DNA of 32,726 bases from JBDTCS01 sp039923455 (GTDB lineage Bacteria > Bacteroidota > Ignavibacteria > Palsa-1295): the NCBI GenBank assembly GCA_039923455.1, contig JBDTCS010000151.1, positions 1-32,726 on the forward strand, in the 5' to 3' direction. A program made the position numbers and the translations under genes. Positions 1-8,046 of this stretch are shown here, piece after piece (the first letter of the stretch is position 1; each line of letters begins with the position of its first letter). The notes under the pieces are model-generated. The model was not told the origin of the DNA, did not search any database, and worked only from the letters and a program-made list of their open reading frames with translations.

Positions 1-60
1 AACTTACACTTTTGCATTCAGAATTTTTGGCCAAGTTTTTTCACTACTACAACACCAACG

Positions 61-774
61 ATGAAAACTTCCTATACACTATTTGCACTGCGCAATCTCC
101 GAAGAATGATAGCATTCAGTACATTAATCATCTTCTCCGGCTGCAGTAGCCCCAGTTCGGGACCGAGCAGCAGCGCAAATTGGAATGTTGCAAAGACCGG
201 CAGTATCTTCACATTTAGGGATTATGATATAGACTCACTCGGGAATTCCACCTTTAAGCAAATAGTAGTCGATTCCATCGAATCAGACGGTCAAACACTG
301 GGGGGAATGACAAATGTCAGCGCTTTCCTTGAAGGAGTGCCTGGACACCTCAATCCGATTTCCCATTTCGTAGCTTATGCCACTAACGGCGATTTTGCAT
401 TCGGCGATTCCACCTCTTCGGGTCCCAATGGAATGAATTGGATAACCCTTCCAACAGGATCCCACCAGTTGGCCGCGACCGATACAAATTACAACAACGG
501 CACGAGACAGATACGTACGATTTCTTACGACGGGACGATACCCATGCAAATCGCAGGAAGGAATTTCACGGTTATCAAAACTACCACTGCCTTCCGTGAC
601 TCGTCCTCTTCATCAATTTTTGACGGCCTCGATTCTCGTTGGTACGCCCCGGAGTTGGGGTTTTTTACCAAAATCGAACAGCGGCTAATCAAAACGTCTA
701 CGGACTCTTTCGGCAATCGGGTAACCGCCTGGCATAGCAACATGGAAGTACTCGATAGCTACCAGTTGAAATAA
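61..774 (+). CDS. Putative envelope lipoprotein, function unknown
   Basis: 237 aa. The N-terminus carries arginines (RNLRR, residues 11-15), a hydrophobic stretch and a lipobox-like IFSGC with Cys28, followed by a Ser/Pro-rich linker (about residues 29-39). This fits a lipoprotein signal processed by Lgt and signal peptidase II. I keep the start at 61 because the alternative ATG at 106 would lose the basic n-region. The rest is a Ser/Thr/Asp-rich soluble domain without a motif I recognise; it reads like a beta-rich periplasmic or surface domain. It lies 31 bp upstream of the T9SS phosphoesterase gene on the same strand, so co-transcription is possible. No function is assigned. Confidence 0.75.
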   Translation: MKTSYTLFALRNLRRMIAFSTLIIFSGCSSPSSGPSSSANWNVAKTGSIFTFRDYDIDSLGNSTFKQIVVDSIESDGQTLGGMTNVSAFLEGVPGHLNPISHFVAYATNGDFAFGDSTSSGPNGMNWITLPTGSHQLAATDTNYNNGTRQIRTISYDGTIPMQIAGRNFTVIKTTTAFRDSSSSSIFDGLDSRWYAPELGFFTKIEQRLIKTSTDSFGNRVTAWHSNMEVLDSYQLK

Positions 775-805
775 CGGATCATCATTTACAAGTTTTATAC
801 CGCAT

Positions 806-2677
806 ATGAAAACCACTATTACTGTTTGCTTCCTATTTCTTTTGTCTTGCAGCGCTGCCTTCGCGCAGCAAGCTGACACGATCACCATCCTTCACATGAA
901 TGACTCGCATTCGAGCCTTGCGCCGTATGGACCACGCACAACCGGTCTTGCCGGAACACGCGGCGGAATAGCGCGTGCAGCGACTGTGATCGGTTTTACA
1001 AAAATGACCGAGAAGAATGTATTGACACTACACGCCGGCGATTTTTCAGTCGGTGACATCTTCTTTAATGCATACTTCGGAGTACCGGAACTTCGGATAC
1101 TTTCCACGCTTGGCTTAGACGTTATGACTGTCGGGAATCATGAGTTCGATTTGACGCCCTCCACGCTGAAACAAGTCCTCGATACTGCATTTACAGGCGG
1201 GGGATCGTTTCCGCTTCTTTCTGCGAATTGTGTGCTTGCGGATTCGAGTCTTAAGGGACTCAGAAAGTATATTCAACCGTATACAATCAAAACGTACGGC
1301 AAGACGAAGGTCGGAATTTTTGGACTGACTACTCCAGAAACAAATCAATTATCCCAGCCAGCACCTGCCTTCATCGATACGAATCTCATTCCGATTGCAA
1401 CCGCGATGGTTGATACCTTAAAGGCGCAAGGCTGTCAAGTTATTCTTTTGCTTTCGCATTTAGGATATACGCTTGATTCTATCGTGGCGCGTTATGCACC
1501 TGGTATCACGATGATTGTTGGTGGTCATGATCACTATCTTTTTCAAACACCGAAGCATGTTGTGAATATTGCCGGTGACACAGTCCCGATCGTACAAGCG
1601 GGCGCACATTATGAATATGTTGGCAAGATGCATTTGGTAGTGTCGGGCAAGAAGGTTACTCTGCTCGATTACACCATGATTCCTCTGGATGAAAACATAC
1701 CCGAAGAACCAACCACAAAAGCAATAGTCGATACGTTGATCAAGGGAGTCGAGGCAATGTTCGGACCGATGTTTTCAAAAAAGCTCGCGTATGCCGACGA
1801 TGATTTTATTGAAATCGCCGACAGCTTGACTTCGAATGGAAAGCATGACACGCCGGTCGGAAATCTTGTCACGGACGCATTCCGGAATAGCACAAAAACA
1901 GACATTGCGATCGAAGTTGGAGGCTCGACGGCCGACGAAATGTACAAGGGCCCAATTGTCGGCGCCGATATTTTTCGCATGATCGGTTATGGTTATAACA
2001 CCGATAACGGTATGGATTACCGGATCGCGACTTTCACGATGTCTGGAACTGCCATCATCCAAGGCCTAGAATTTGGACTCTCCAACATCGACCAAAACGA
2101 TGAGTACTTAGTCCAAGGCTCAGGATTGCAATACACCTACAATCCAAGCGCACAGCCTTTTTCACGCGTCACTTCGGCTACGATTGGCGGACTGCCGCTC
2201 GATACCGGAAAAACTTATAGCGTGACGGCAAATGAATTCGCTGCAGCATTCTTACCTGCAATCGGAATTCCGATTAACAATCTCCGGATTCATACCGATA
2301 CTACCGAGTATCAGGTCGTAGCGAGTTATGTATCCGGTCGTGATTCGATCCAGCCTCAAATCCAAGGTAGAGTCAACGCAATCAATCTCGTTGTTTCGAG
2401 CGTATCCACCACACGTGCAAATCATAATGCGGTACACATTTATCCAAACCCAGCGACCAATTATGCCGTGATCCAATTCGAGTTGCAAAACCCCTCTTCT
2501 GTGGAGATCATGGTATATAATTCGAACGGCAAAGAAGTCGCACAGTTTGCGGATGTGCTTACGAGCGGCACCTTCTCCTCTCGCATTCCAACCGATCGAC
2601 TAAGTGCAGGTACATACTACTGCAGGATCCATGCTGGCAAAACAACGATGAATACATCTTTCAGCGTATTGAAATAG
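806..2677 (+). CDS. Secreted 5'-nucleotidase/UshA-type metallophosphoesterase with T9SS sorting domain
   Basis: 623 aa. A signal peptide ends near AFA-Q (residue 20). The N-terminal calcineurin-like metallophosphatase domain shows the two-metal motifs: D33-x-H35 (MNDSH), G78-D79, G110-N111-H112-E (GNHEFD), SHLG and GGHDH. A 5'-nucleotidase C-terminal substrate domain follows (about 320-530). The last ~85 residues form a T9SS type A sorting domain (IYPNPATN, then a beta-sandwich ending FSVLK). Family members hydrolyse 5'-nucleotides or other phosphate esters outside the cytoplasm. The tail implies export through the outer membrane and attachment to or release from the surface. Substrate cannot be told from sequence. 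A long inverted repeat follows the stop. The likely role is phosphate or nucleoside scavenging, which is inference. Confidence 0.93.
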   Translation: MKTTITVCFLFLLSCSAAFAQQADTITILHMNDSHSSLAPYGPRTTGLAGTRGGIARAATVIGFTKMTEKNVLTLHAGDFSVGDIFFNAYFGVPELRILSTLGLDVMTVGNHEFDLTPSTLKQVLDTAFTGGGSFPLLSANCVLADSSLKGLRKYIQPYTIKTYGKTKVGIFGLTTPETNQLSQPAPAFIDTNLIPIATAMVDTLKAQGCQVILLLSHLGYTLDSIVARYAPGITMIVGGHDHYLFQTPKHVVNIAGDTVPIVQAGAHYEYVGKMHLVVSGKKVTLLDYTMIPLDENIPEEPTTKAIVDTLIKGVEAMFGPMFSKKLAYADDDFIEIADSLTSNGKHDTPVGNLVTDAFRNSTKTDIAIEVGGSTADEMYKGPIVGADIFRMIGYGYNTDNGMDYRIATFTMSGTAIIQGLEFGLSNIDQNDEYLVQGSGLQYTYNPSAQPFSRVTSATIGGLPLDTGKTYSVTANEFAAAFLPAIGIPINNLRIHTDTTEYQVVASYVSGRDSIQPQIQGRVNAINLVVSSVSTTRANHNAVHIYPNPATNYAVIQFELQNPSSVEIMVYNSNGKEVAQFADVLTSGTFSSRIPTDRLSAGTYYCRIHAGKTTMNTSFSVLK

Positions 2678-2709
2678 TTAGTTGATTGATAAGCGAATGA
2701 TCGTGAGAT

Positions 2710-2737
2710 TCGTGGAGTGACAATGCGCACTCCACGA
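2710..2737 (+). terminator. Inverted repeat after phosphoesterase gene, possible terminator
   Basis: A perfect 10-bp stem (tcgtggagtg / cactccacga) with an 8-nt loop lies 33 bp after the phosphoesterase stop. Flanking gatcg/cgatc could extend it. No T-run follows on either strand, so it is either a weak or Rho-assisted terminator, or an mRNA 3'-end stabilising hairpin. It contains one TGACAAT, the heptamer repeated upstream of the 3494 gene. Confidence 0.45.
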
Positions 2738-2792
2738 CTGCTCGATCACCCTCAAATGAAATCTACTGCATAATATTTTTTATCCAGCAATC

Positions 2793-3323
2793 ATGAAGTA
2801 CCTTATTTACACCTTACTTGCGAGTCTCAGTTTGATATTGGGTGGATCACTCTCGAGTTGTGGATTCTCCAGAGTTACGCTCGGCTCGGACCGAGTCACC
2901 GCCAACGCGATCCACGATGCAAGCACCGAACGACCAGCGACAATCGGCCTAATGAACGGTGATACGCTTTTAGGCTATAATATTAACTTCCGGAAGGATT
3001 CGACCTGGTGGTTGAGGGCTTCGGATGCAAAATTGGATTGTCTGCCAACATCACAAATCCGCTTTGTCGAGATCTCGACCCCAAAAACAATTTCAGTAGC
3101 AGTGCTTGGAGTGCTTCAAGGATTGCTGTTCGGTTCACTAGTAGGTGTCGCAGTTGCGCCTGAAAAATTATTTTGGTTTCTCCCGACGCTGGATTTAAGC
3201 GCTCTCCCCTATTTCGCGGTCACCGGCGCAACCTTAGGAGGAGTCGTTGGTGGCATGATCGGTGGGCACCACACTACGCGATTCGAGCAGTTTCCGAAGG
3301 CACCTGAACCGTTCAAACCATAG
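2793..3323 (+). CDS. Small lipoprotein with glycine-rich membrane segment, paralog of the 4197 gene
   Basis: 176 aa. It has a hydrophobic signal and a lipobox LSSC with Cys23 followed by Gly. A short domain contains GDTLLGY and PTSQIRFVEI (about residues 45-100), then one or two Gly/Val-rich hydrophobic segments (about 102-125 and 140-160) of glycine-zipper character. It is clearly paralogous to the 161-aa product at 4197-4682: same Cys23 lipobox, IHD(A/R)S, GDTL.GY, ASDA, PTS.I..VE(I/V)S.PK and a glycine-rich C-terminal part. The two copies flank the barrel protein gene. It is probably an envelope lipoprotein, perhaps one that acts with the barrel protein. I do not recognise a named family. 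Confidence 0.75.
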   Translation: MKYLIYTLLASLSLILGGSLSSCGFSRVTLGSDRVTANAIHDASTERPATIGLMNGDTLLGYNINFRKDSTWWLRASDAKLDCLPTSQIRFVEISTPKTISVAVLGVLQGLLFGSLVGVAVAPEKLFWFLPTLDLSALPYFAVTGATLGGVVGGMIGGHHTTRFEQFPKAPEPFKP

Positions 3324-3387
3324 CGTTTGACGGATAAGCTACCGAATTGCAAGTCTTTGTCACGTTGCATTCGCAACCTACATTGCA

Positions 3388-3427
3388 TGACAATCTTTTG
3401 ACAATAGTGCGATAGATCTGTGACAAT
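3388..3427 (+). promoter_or_regulatory. Three in-phase TGACAAT repeats, candidate OmpR/PhoB-type operator
   Basis: Exact TGACAAT heptamers start at 3388, 3399 and 3421, with spacings of 11 and 22 bp. All three therefore lie on the same face of the helix, and the empty middle slot at 3410 keeps the phase. A 7-bp unit on an 11-bp period is the layout bound by tandem winged-helix dimers of the OmpR/PhoB family. The repeats end 18 bp before a Bacteroidota-like -7 element and 66 bp before the start codon of the barrel gene. Binding by the nearby regulator (4741-5442) is inference. Confidence 0.45.
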
Positions 3428-3445
3428 TCTGCATACCTCAAATAG

Positions 3446-3453
3446 TAGTTTTG
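3446..3453 (+). promoter_or_regulatory. Candidate Bacteroidota-type -7 promoter element
   Basis: TAGTTTTG matches the TAnnTTTG -7 consensus known for Bacteroidota primary sigma factor. It lies 40 bp before the ATG at 3494. No clear TTG -33 box is present at the usual spacing. The upstream TGACAAT repeats could supply activator-dependent recruitment instead. Confidence 0.35.
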
Positions 3454-3493
3454 TACCACGAAACACAACACACATATCAGGGCCGAAGGCAAG

Positions 3494-4144
3494 ATGAAAG
3501 CAAAAACAACATTTTTTTTAGCAGCATTCGCACTTACGCTACTGTTGCACCGTGAAGTCAAAGCACAATTTCGTGGGACGAACGAGCTTTCACATTTTCA
3601 GACCACCACATCGTACGGACTATCGATGAAAGATTCAAACTCCGTTATCCACTCTGAACATGTGGAGAAATCGAAGGCCAGAATCACAGCACCAAGCAGC
3701 ATTTATCTTGAGATTGGCGGCGCAGGAATATTTTATTCGATCAACTACGACCGGTTGCTGACAAATAACGTGGCACTACGATTCGGATTTGGTTATTTTG
3801 GGGTTCCCTTTTTAGCTTCGTTGACAGCAGTTCCTCTGACGCTTAGCTGGTTCCCATTTAGCAACTCAACCTCACCAAATAAACTCGAGATCGGTGCCGG
3901 ATTTGACTATATCAATGCTACCGTCACACCGTTTTTTGGGTTTGGTGATACGCCCACTCGAACTGGATCAGCTGTTTGCTTAACAGGCATTTTGGGATAC
4001 CGATACCAAGCTCCCGATGGTGGATTCATGTTCCGCGCAGCGTTTACTCCTATCCTCTTCACTGACGAACTCCAGTCGTTGGTTGGAATCAGCAATGCAA
4101 ACTTCGCGCCTTGGGCTGGAATCAGCTTTGGCACCGGATTCTGA
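3494..4144 (+). CDS. Small outer-membrane beta-barrel-like protein
   Basis: 216 aa. A signal peptide ends near VKA-Q (residue 25). A short polar region follows, then from about residue 70 alternating aromatic/glycine strands (YLEIGGAGIFYSINYDR, LRFGFGYFGVPF, KLEIGAGFDYINA, GILGYRYQ, MFRAAFTPILF) and a terminal aromatic residue (FGTGF). This is the usual pattern of a small 8-strand outer-membrane barrel with the C-terminal Phe recognised by the BAM machinery. No catalytic motif is visible. It sits between two paralogous lipoprotein genes, and its promoter region carries phased TGACAAT repeats, so it is probably regulated. Specific function is unknown. Confidence 0.8.
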   Translation: MKAKTTFFLAAFALTLLLHREVKAQFRGTNELSHFQTTTSYGLSMKDSNSVIHSEHVEKSKARITAPSSIYLEIGGAGIFYSINYDRLLTNNVALRFGFGYFGVPFLASLTAVPLTLSWFPFSNSTSPNKLEIGAGFDYINATVTPFFGFGDTPTRTGSAVCLTGILGYRYQAPDGGFMFRAAFTPILFTDELQSLVGISNANFAPWAGISFGTGF

Positions 4145-4196
4145 GACAAAAATACTCATTTAAATACATGAATTCACGAATGGATTCGGAAACAAG

Positions 4197-4682
4197 ATGA
4201 AAAACTCGTTAAGTTTTTTCATAGCAGTTCTCTACTTGATACTCTGTGGATCACTCGAAAGTTGTGGACATCCGCACTTTATATGGGATCCTGAGATTGC
4301 CACAACAATCCACGATCGTAGCATCGATCGTTCGGCTCGAATTAGTCTTTATGGTGGAGATACGCTTTCCGGCTACTCTATCGTAGTTCACCAGGATTCT
4401 ACGCGATGGTTAGCGGCTTCGGATGCCTTAATGAAGACTTTGCCAACATCACGAATTGACTACGTCGAGGTCTCGATACCAAAGATTGCGAATGGACTTA
4501 TAGGAGGCGGGTTCATCGGTCTTCTCATAGGTGACTTGACGCGTCTGGCCGTTGCTCCAAACGAATCCGGCTTTCATCCGATCCCAACTGCTGGTCTCGT
4601 TATCGGCGGTTTATTCGGAGCAATAATCGGCAACGCTGCGACAACTTGCTATTATAACTTTGCTGACACTCCAGTCAAGTGA
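4197..4682 (+). CDS. Small lipoprotein with glycine-rich membrane segment, paralog of the 2793 gene
   Basis: 161 aa with a hydrophobic signal and lipobox LESC (Cys23). It shares with the 2793 product an IHD.S box, GDTLSGY, ASDA, PTSRIDYVEVS and a glycine/isoleucine-rich C-terminal segment (about residues 100-152) that looks membrane-inserting. It starts 52 bp after the barrel gene, so the three genes may be one unit born by tandem duplication of the lipoprotein gene around the barrel gene. It converges with the response-regulator gene at 4741. Family not recognised. Confidence 0.72.
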   Translation: MKNSLSFFIAVLYLILCGSLESCGHPHFIWDPEIATTIHDRSIDRSARISLYGGDTLSGYSIVVHQDSTRWLAASDALMKTLPTSRIDYVEVSIPKIANGLIGGGFIGLLIGDLTRLAVAPNESGFHPIPTAGLVIGGLFGAIIGNAATTCYYNFADTPVK

Positions 4683-4740
4683 ACGAAATGATCTACGGAT
4701 CGCATGGTCGTGGGGTCGAATGAGTTTTGGATACGGTTTT

Positions 4741-5442
4741 TTAAGATGAGAGGCTTTTTGGCTTCAGCACGAATTTATATCCTGATGTGTGCGCTGTGAT
4801 GAGGTGTTTTGGTTCGGACGGAATATCTTCGATCTTTTTTCGGAGCGAGAGAATATAATTATCAACCGTGCGTGTCGTAGGAAATACATCGTAGCCCCAT
4901 ACCACATCAAGGAGCGTTTCTCGCGTGACAACTTGAGACTCACGCTCGATAAAGCATTTTAAAATCTGAAATTCCTTCGTTGAACATTTTTCTAACTTTC
5001 CCGCTCGATGCAATTCTTGTTTCGTAAAGTCGATCTCGACAGAGCCAAACGTGATTTGCTCAACTCCCTTCTTTAGTTCTACACTTCTGCGTAAGAGTGC
5101 CTTGATGCGCGCTTGTAATTCTCGGATACTGAAGGGCTTGGTCATGTAATCGTCGGCACCGACCTCTAAGCCAAGGACCTTATCGATCTCATCACTCTTG
5201 CTCGTCAGCATTAATACAAGCACGTTGTTGCCAAGTGCGCGAAGTTCACGGCAGACATCCATACCATTTTTTCCCGGAAGCATCAGATCGAGAATGATGA
5301 GATCGACATTCGGCGCTTGCGCCCTTTTAAAACCCTCTTCGCCATCGGATGCAGTACTAATTGCATAGCCATCTTGCTTGAGCGATTCTTCAAGCCCCAT
5401 CCGAATCGCGGGATCATCCTCTATAATAACGATGTGCTTCAT
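4741..5442 (-). CDS. OmpR/PhoB-family DNA-binding response regulator
   Basis: 233 aa. The receiver domain (1-118) has the acidic pair E8/D9/D10, phosphoacceptor D52 in LIILDLMLPGKNG, T80 and K102 in YMTKPFS. A winged-helix DNA-binding domain of the OmpR type follows (about 128-228; KEFQILKCFIE, then RTVDNYILSLRKKIE, GYKF). It is the cytoplasmic output of the two-component pair with the kinase encoded immediately upstream; the kinase stop and this start share ATGA. Regulators of this class bind direct heptamer repeats with an 11-bp period, as found before the gene at 3494, but the target set is unknown. Confidence 0.95.
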   Translation of the reverse strand: MKHIVIIEDDPAIRMGLEESLKQDGYAISTASDGEEGFKRAQAPNVDLIILDLMLPGKNGMDVCRELRALGNNVLVLMLTSKSDEIDKVLGLEVGADDYMTKPFSIRELQARIKALLRRSVELKKGVEQITFGSVEIDFTKQELHRAGKLEKCSTKEFQILKCFIERESQVVTRETLLDVVWGYDVFPTTRTVDNYILSLRKKIEDIPSEPKHLITAHTSGYKFVLKPKSLSS

Positions 5443-7883
5443 ATTGTATCCGAAAGTGGTAGAGAAACGGTGAATGTGCTTCCTGCTCCGATCATACTTT
5501 CAACTCCTATTGTCCCGTGATGCGCGTCGATGGTATGCTTCACAATCGCAAGTCCAAGCCCTGCCCCACCGGATGATGCTGCTTCATTGACACGAAAGAA
5601 CGCTTCAAATATACGAGGTAATTGATCGGCCGCAATACCGACACCCCTGTCACGGACACGAATGACAGCACTTGAAGACTCGGAAGTCAATGAAACAGAG
5701 ATTTCGCGATGCTCGCCAGAATATTTCATCGCATTCGTCAATAGATTGAGAACCACATCGGTCAGAGCGTCAGGATCAGCCATGACGTAGACCTGTTGTT
5801 CTGCGCTAGTAAGTTGTGCATCGAAACCTCCCATCTTGAACTGATACTCTAACAATTGATATGCAAGGCGGATAAGTTCGTTTAGTTCAACTCGTTTCAC
5901 ATGATACTCCTTTGTTCCTCGCTCCAGCTTTGCAAAATCAAGAACGGAGCCGATGAGCCTCGAAAGTCTATTGCTCTCACCCTGAATGATCTCAAGGTAT
6001 TCATTTCTTTTTTGAGTAGACAGCGTGTCGTTGGATCTCAATAATTCGGAAAACATCGAGATCGAGGTGAGCGGGGTTTTGAGATCGTGCGATACACTCG
6101 AGACGAAGTACGTTTTTAGGCGATTGAGTTCTGCAAGTCGTTCCGATTCTGTCTCTTCGATGATAAGTTGCTCGTACAGTCGGATCCGTTCGATAGCAAT
6201 ACTCGAATGCAGTGCAACGGTCTTTAGGAATTCCACGTCATCAGTGCTGAATGATGTTTCAGAACGCCGAGCACCAAGAACGAGAAATCCGCTCACCGCT
6301 CTTCCTTCAGGCCGCATCGGAAACGCTGCAGCAATATCCCAGCGAAGAAAGACATGATCATCCGCCGATTCGTATTCTACATCTTTCGGTGCTAGCGATT
6401 GACGAATGACGGGATGCTTCAGATCGGTTTTGAGTTGCGCGATTCCAAATGCTACACTTCGGCTTGCGAGAAGGTCAAAGTCATGGTGTGCGACAAGCGT
6501 CAGTCGATCACTCGGATGATGCAAAATGAAAAACCCAAGGCGCTTTACCGGAAGATACTTCTCTACTATTGTTGTTATATACTCGGCTAATTCTTTGACA
6601 TCAGATATCGCTTTAACACGCTCAGCAATCTCTCGTTCTGCTTTGCGAATGTCAAACTCGGAGCGAAAGAACCGCATGTCAATCCCGCGTTGTATCCGCC
6701 GTTTAAGCGGTTCGAATATGACTGCGACTGCTAAGGCTGCGATGAGCGATGGCAGCGGACTCGACCCGGTAACATCAAAGAGCAGCTTCGTAATAATCCC
6801 TACAATTCCTACATAGAGCGCAAACACAATCCCAAGCACGATGGCATAAAGTGTGGTACGCTTGATGAGCAGATCGATGTCGAAAGCCTTGTACCGAATG
6901 ATCGCGATCGCAAAACAAATCGGCGCAACAACCGAGAGCAGCAATACTGCCTCTTCAGGAATAAACGTACGATCCAAAAAGATCAGAGGAAGTTGCCACA
7001 ATAAAATAAACCCAAACACTCCAATACATATACCGAAAAAGACCCATCGCAGTTGCTTTCGCTCTTGAGTGGATTGTACGTTCCTGTAGGAGATAAACAG
7101 TAATACAATTCCAGTGATGAACAATAGGACAAAGAACAACTGAATGGAATTTACAGAACGAAGGTAGTCCGTCATATTAACGGAGGTGAAATGCTCTGAA
7201 TTGAGATGGTAGAGTTGGATCACAGCATTCGACAGGATGATGCATGCGACTACCAGTGATCCAACAATAAACACATTGCGAAATCGTGCGTACTGAGCAC
7301 GCGGAAACGAGAAGGTAAACAAAACAAAAAAGATTGGTGTCAGCAAATACGCTGCATAAAAAACTACTTCCAACGCATACCCTAACCACGCGGGATGAAT
7401 CGTAAAGCGACCGGTCGTTATCGCGATGAGACCGACGATGCTGATACAGAGGTGGTGGAATGTGCGCGCAGATGCATTGTTCGGAAGTTTTACTAAAACT
7501 ATTATTCCAATGAGGAAAAATATGAACGCTGCGAAGCACTCGATAATGATATACCTTGCCGAGTAAAACCGCCGGAGCACAACGACCCGATCAAAAGAGA
7601 CCGCATGCTGACTCAATCGAACCCTAACACTATCGCCAACCCCTCGAAAACTAACGAGTGCTTCAATCTCGTCCGTATGGTGAACAGTGAGTCCGCCCAG
7701 TTGCGTAACGTAAATCGTGTCCGTGTCCAGTCCGGTATTTGTAGCAATAGTAACTGAGTCATTTTGATCCACAACTGCGAAAGGTAAACCCGCCCGTTCG
7801 CTAACCCGATAAACGCCCGCAACACAAAGTGCAAGCACTATGAGGTCAAGAACGAGAATCGAATTAGCACTGCGGACTACCAT
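5439..7883 (-). CDS. Membrane sensor histidine kinase (PDZ-like/multi-TM/GAF/HisKA/HATPase)
   Basis: 814 aa. It has a TM helix (8-26), an extracytoplasmic PDZ-like domain (about 28-92), and a block of about eight TM helices (110-395). A GAF-like domain (about 425-575), HisKA with phosphoacceptor H599 (SSVSHDLKTPLTS) and a HATPase_c domain follow; the last has N-box N717 (LLTNAMKYS), G1 DRGVGI, F-box and G2 GAGLGLAI. It autophosphorylates and passes phosphate to the regulator encoded next; the 4-bp ATGA overlap implies translational coupling. The RYKAFDIDLLIKRT segment after the last helices is typical of a PDZ/7TM-like sensor class. The signal sensed is unknown. Confidence 0.94.
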   Translation of the reverse strand: MVVRSANSILVLDLIVLALCVAGVYRVSERAGLPFAVVDQNDSVTIATNTGLDTDTIYVTQLGGLTVHHTDEIEALVSFRGVGDSVRVRLSQHAVSFDRVVVLRRFYSARYIIIECFAAFIFFLIGIIVLVKLPNNASARTFHHLCISIVGLIAITTGRFTIHPAWLGYALEVVFYAAYLLTPIFFVLFTFSFPRAQYARFRNVFIVGSLVVACIILSNAVIQLYHLNSEHFTSVNMTDYLRSVNSIQLFFVLLFITGIVLLFISYRNVQSTQERKQLRWVFFGICIGVFGFILLWQLPLIFLDRTFIPEEAVLLLSVVAPICFAIAIIRYKAFDIDLLIKRTTLYAIVLGIVFALYVGIVGIITKLLFDVTGSSPLPSLIAALAVAVIFEPLKRRIQRGIDMRFFRSEFDIRKAEREIAERVKAISDVKELAEYITTIVEKYLPVKRLGFFILHHPSDRLTLVAHHDFDLLASRSVAFGIAQLKTDLKHPVIRQSLAPKDVEYESADDHVFLRWDIAAAFPMRPEGRAVSGFLVLGARRSETSFSTDDVEFLKTVALHSSIAIERIRLYEQLIIEETESERLAELNRLKTYFVSSVSHDLKTPLTSISMFSELLRSNDTLSTQKRNEYLEIIQGESNRLSRLIGSVLDFAKLERGTKEYHVKRVELNELIRLAYQLLEYQFKMGGFDAQLTSAEQQVYVMADPDALTDVVLNLLTNAMKYSGEHREISVSLTSESSSAVIRVRDRGVGIAADQLPRIFEAFFRVNEAASSGGAGLGLAIVKHTIDAHHGTIGVESMIGAGSTFTVSLPLSDTI

Positions 7884-7886
7884 TTG

Positions 7887-7985
7887 CTATTCAGTCGGTC
7901 TGTCATTGAAACTAGCCGTAAAATAGGCGCGATCGTGTTCGGCTATGATGGCACCTCTCTTCGTGTTTAGTAAAACTCCAAACAT
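7887..7985 (-). CDS. Possible small ORF (32 aa) just upstream of the kinase
   Basis: A 32-codon frame begins MFGVLLNTKRG and ends RPTE with TAG three bases before the kinase ATG, in the same frame as the kinase. A good Shine-Dalgarno (AAGGAG, 4 nt before the ATG) precedes it, which is uncommon in this window. It could be a translated leader peptide coupled to kinase expression, a small protein, or chance. I do not recognise the sequence. Confidence 0.3.
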   Translation of the reverse strand: MFGVLLNTKRGAIIAEHDRAYFTASFNDRPTE

Positions 7986-8046
7986 GAAGCTCCTTACCAA
8001 ACTTCTGGGCGTGAACATCCAATCCCCGCAATTAAAATACAACAAC

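Noticed and set aside
2710..2737. Insertion-sequence terminal repeat
   Set aside because: The two arms are only 8 nt apart and form a hairpin; no transposase or target duplication is present.
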